This document shows, in pieces, positions 4,778-6,036 of a DNA stretch of 6,036 nt; positions within the stretch are counted from its first letter, which is position 1, and the number at the start of each line of letters is the position of its first letter. The stretch lies in the NCBI GenBank assembly GCA_030832235.1, contig JAURJO010000423.1, positions 1-6,036 on the forward strand, read 5' to 3'. Position numbers and translations under genes: made by a program. The stretch is from Verrucomicrobiota bacterium. Lineage in GTDB: Bacteria; Verrucomicrobiota; Verrucomicrobiia; Opitutales; Opitutaceae. Below the pieces are notes generated by a model. It did no database searches. It was given only the letters and a program-made list of their open reading frames with translations, and was not told where the DNA came from.

Positions 4778-6036
4778 ATGGTTCCCCACCAAATCTACCG
4801 TACTCTGCGCGCGGTGTCCGGCTTGTCGGCGCTTTTCGTCGCGACGCGGTTGGTGGGCGCGGAGGTGTCCGAGGTGCAGCGCGCGTTGCTGGAGGGCAGT
4901 CATGCGATCGTCATCAAGCAGGCGACCGCCGAGCTGCGCGACGGCGCGGGCAGTTCCGAGTGGTCGCTGATCCTCGCGCGGGCGCTGCTTGCGACCGGCA
5001 AGTACGCGGAGGCCGACGCGGCGGTGAAAGAGGCGATCGCGAAGGACGCCCGCAGCATCCGGCTGCGCTGGCTGGCGCGCGAGATCGCGCTCGCACTCGG
5101 CCACACGGAGGAAGCCGCGGCCCGGGTCGAGGAGGTGCGGCGCGCGGTGCGCGACGCCTACTGGATGTACCGCAGCCCCGCGGACCTGGTGGTGTTCGGC
5201 CGCGCGGCGCTGGCGATCGGCGCCGACCCAAAGGAAGTCCTGGAAAAGGTCTTCGGCGTCGCGCAGAAGTCGGATCCCAAGCTTCGTGACGTTTATCTCG
5301 CCCGCGGCGAGCTGGCACTGGACAAGCACGACTTCGCGCTCGCGGCCAAGGCTTACGAGGAGGGACTGAAGGTTTTGCCCGACGACGCCGACCTGCATTT
5401 CGGACGCGCGCGGGCCTACGCGGAGAGCGACCGCAAGGTGGCGCGGGCGGCTTTGCAGGCCGCGTTGGACAAAAACCCGCGTCACGTGCCGTCGTTGCTG
5501 CAGCTCGCGGACCGCCATATCGCGGCCGAGGCCTACGAGGATGCCGAGTCCACGCTGGAGCAGGTGGTGGCGGTCAATCCGGTGCAGCCCGAGGCGTGGG
5601 CGTACCGCGCCGTGATCGCGCATCTCCGCGGGGATGCGGTGCGTGAAAAATCCGCGCGGGAGAAGGCGCTGTCGGTCTGGGATCGCAACCCGCGCGTCGA
5701 CACCCTGATCGGCGAGAAACTTTCCTCGAAGTACCGCTTTGCCGAGGGAGCCGCCTACCAGCGACGCGCCCGCGAGATGGACCCGGACCACCTACCGGCG
5801 AAATCCGCCCTGGCCACCGATCTGCTGCGGCTCGGGGAGACCGAGGAGGGATGGAAGCTCGCGCAGGAGGTGCACGAGGCGGATGCGTACGACGTCGAGG
5901 CGTTCAACCTCGTCACCCTGCGCGACACGATGGCGAAGTACGCCACCCTCACCAACGAAGACTTCGTGGTGCGCATGGCCGCGCCGGAAGTCGCGATCTA
6001 CGGACCGCGGGTGGTCGCGCTGCTGCGCCGCGCGAA
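4778..6036 (+). CDS. Exported-looking TPR-repeat protein, possibly with a C-terminal peptidase-MA-like domain (truncated by window)
   Basis: The frame is open from ATG 4778 to the window end: 419 residues with no stop, plus 2 bases. The N-terminus has basic residues (R8, R11) and a hydrophobic stretch AVSGLSALFVAT (12-23) ending in VGA-EV, a plausible but imperfect signal peptide because of R24. The rest is helical repeats with TPR signatures, clearest at about 61-93 (ALLATGKYAEADAAVKEAI), 170-203 (ARGELALDKHDFALAAKAY), 236-269 (IAAEAYEDAESTLEQVVAV), 270-303 and 338-371. After the repeats, from about 376, the style changes: FNLVTLRDTMAKY, then EDFVVRMAAPEVAIYG and VVALLRRA. This resembles the lead-in of TPR proteins ending in a peptidase-MA (gluzincin) domain, but the HExxH would lie outside the window, so this part is inference. 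GTG 4766 and TTG 4775 are alternative starts in frame. It is divergent from the sugar operon and probably functionally separate. Confidence 0.85.
   Translation, partial: MVPHQIYRTLRAVSGLSALFVATRLVGAEVSEVQRALLEGSHAIVIKQATAELRDGAGSSEWSLILARALLATGKYAEADAAVKEAIAKDARSIRLRWLAREIALALGHTEEAAARVEEVRRAVRDAYWMYRSPADLVVFGRAALAIGADPKEVLEKVFGVAQKSDPKLRDVYLARGELALDKHDFALAAKAYEEGLKVLPDDADLHFGRARAYAESDRKVARAALQAALDKNPRHVPSLLQLADRHIAAEAYEDAESTLEQVVAVNPVQPEAWAYRAVIAHLRGDAVREKSAREKALSVWDRNPRVDTLIGEKLSSKYRFAEGAAYQRRAREMDPDHLPAKSALATDLLRLGETEEGWKLAQEVHEADAYDVEAFNLVTLRDTMAKYATLTNEDFVVRMAAPEVAIYGPRVVALLRRA

Noticed and set aside
4751..5791. 346-codon open frame on the minus strand opposite the TPR gene
   Set aside because: Its product is rich in R, H, G and Q with no recognisable domain, while the opposite frame gives clear TPR repeats. 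Long antisense frames are common in GC-rich genes.

Overview
This is a GC-rich bacterial window of about 6 kb, fully packed with protein genes. It has six genes on the minus strand in one compact run and one gene on the plus strand reading away from them. No RNA genes, mobile elements or CRISPR arrays are visible. None of the seven starts has a convincing Shine-Dalgarno sequence, and several are preceded by pyrimidine-rich leaders. That feature, the high GC and the protein styles would fit an Opitutaceae-like member of Verrucomicrobiota. This is a guess from pattern, not a demonstrated assignment.

Layout, in the direction of minus-strand transcription: an SDR oxidoreductase (4616-3816); a 59-bp spacer that is almost purely pyrimidine on the coding strand; a SIS-domain sugar-phosphate isomerase-like protein (3756-2977); a ROK-family sugar kinase overlapping it by ATGA (2980-2084); a second, paralogous SIS protein (2061-1279); a 50-bp pyrimidine-rich spacer; a single-domain MetE-like zinc methyltransferase (1228-194); and the start of a UlaG-like metallo-beta-lactamase-fold hydrolase, overlapping by GTGA and running out of the window (197 to <1). 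Spacers are 59, 22 and 50 bp and two junctions overlap by 4 bases, so the six genes look like one operon. On the other side of a 161-bp divergent intergenic region (4617-4777), a plus-strand gene encodes an exported-looking TPR protein that continues past the window end.

Taken together, the minus-strand genes look like part of a catabolic or salvage pathway for an unusual sugar derivative: kinase (ROK), aldose/ketose or amino-sugar phosphate isomerisation (two SIS proteins), a redox step (SDR), a possible lactone or phosphodiester hydrolysis (UlaG-like), and an unexpected thiol-methyltransferase-family enzyme (MetE-like core). No transporter or regulator is inside the window and the substrate cannot be read from sequence. 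The most interesting points are the SIS-ROK-SIS arrangement, the ROK protein lacking the usual zinc cysteines and the Glu of the ExGH motif, the MetE-like gene translationally coupled to a UlaG-like gene, and the shared pyrimidine leaders.
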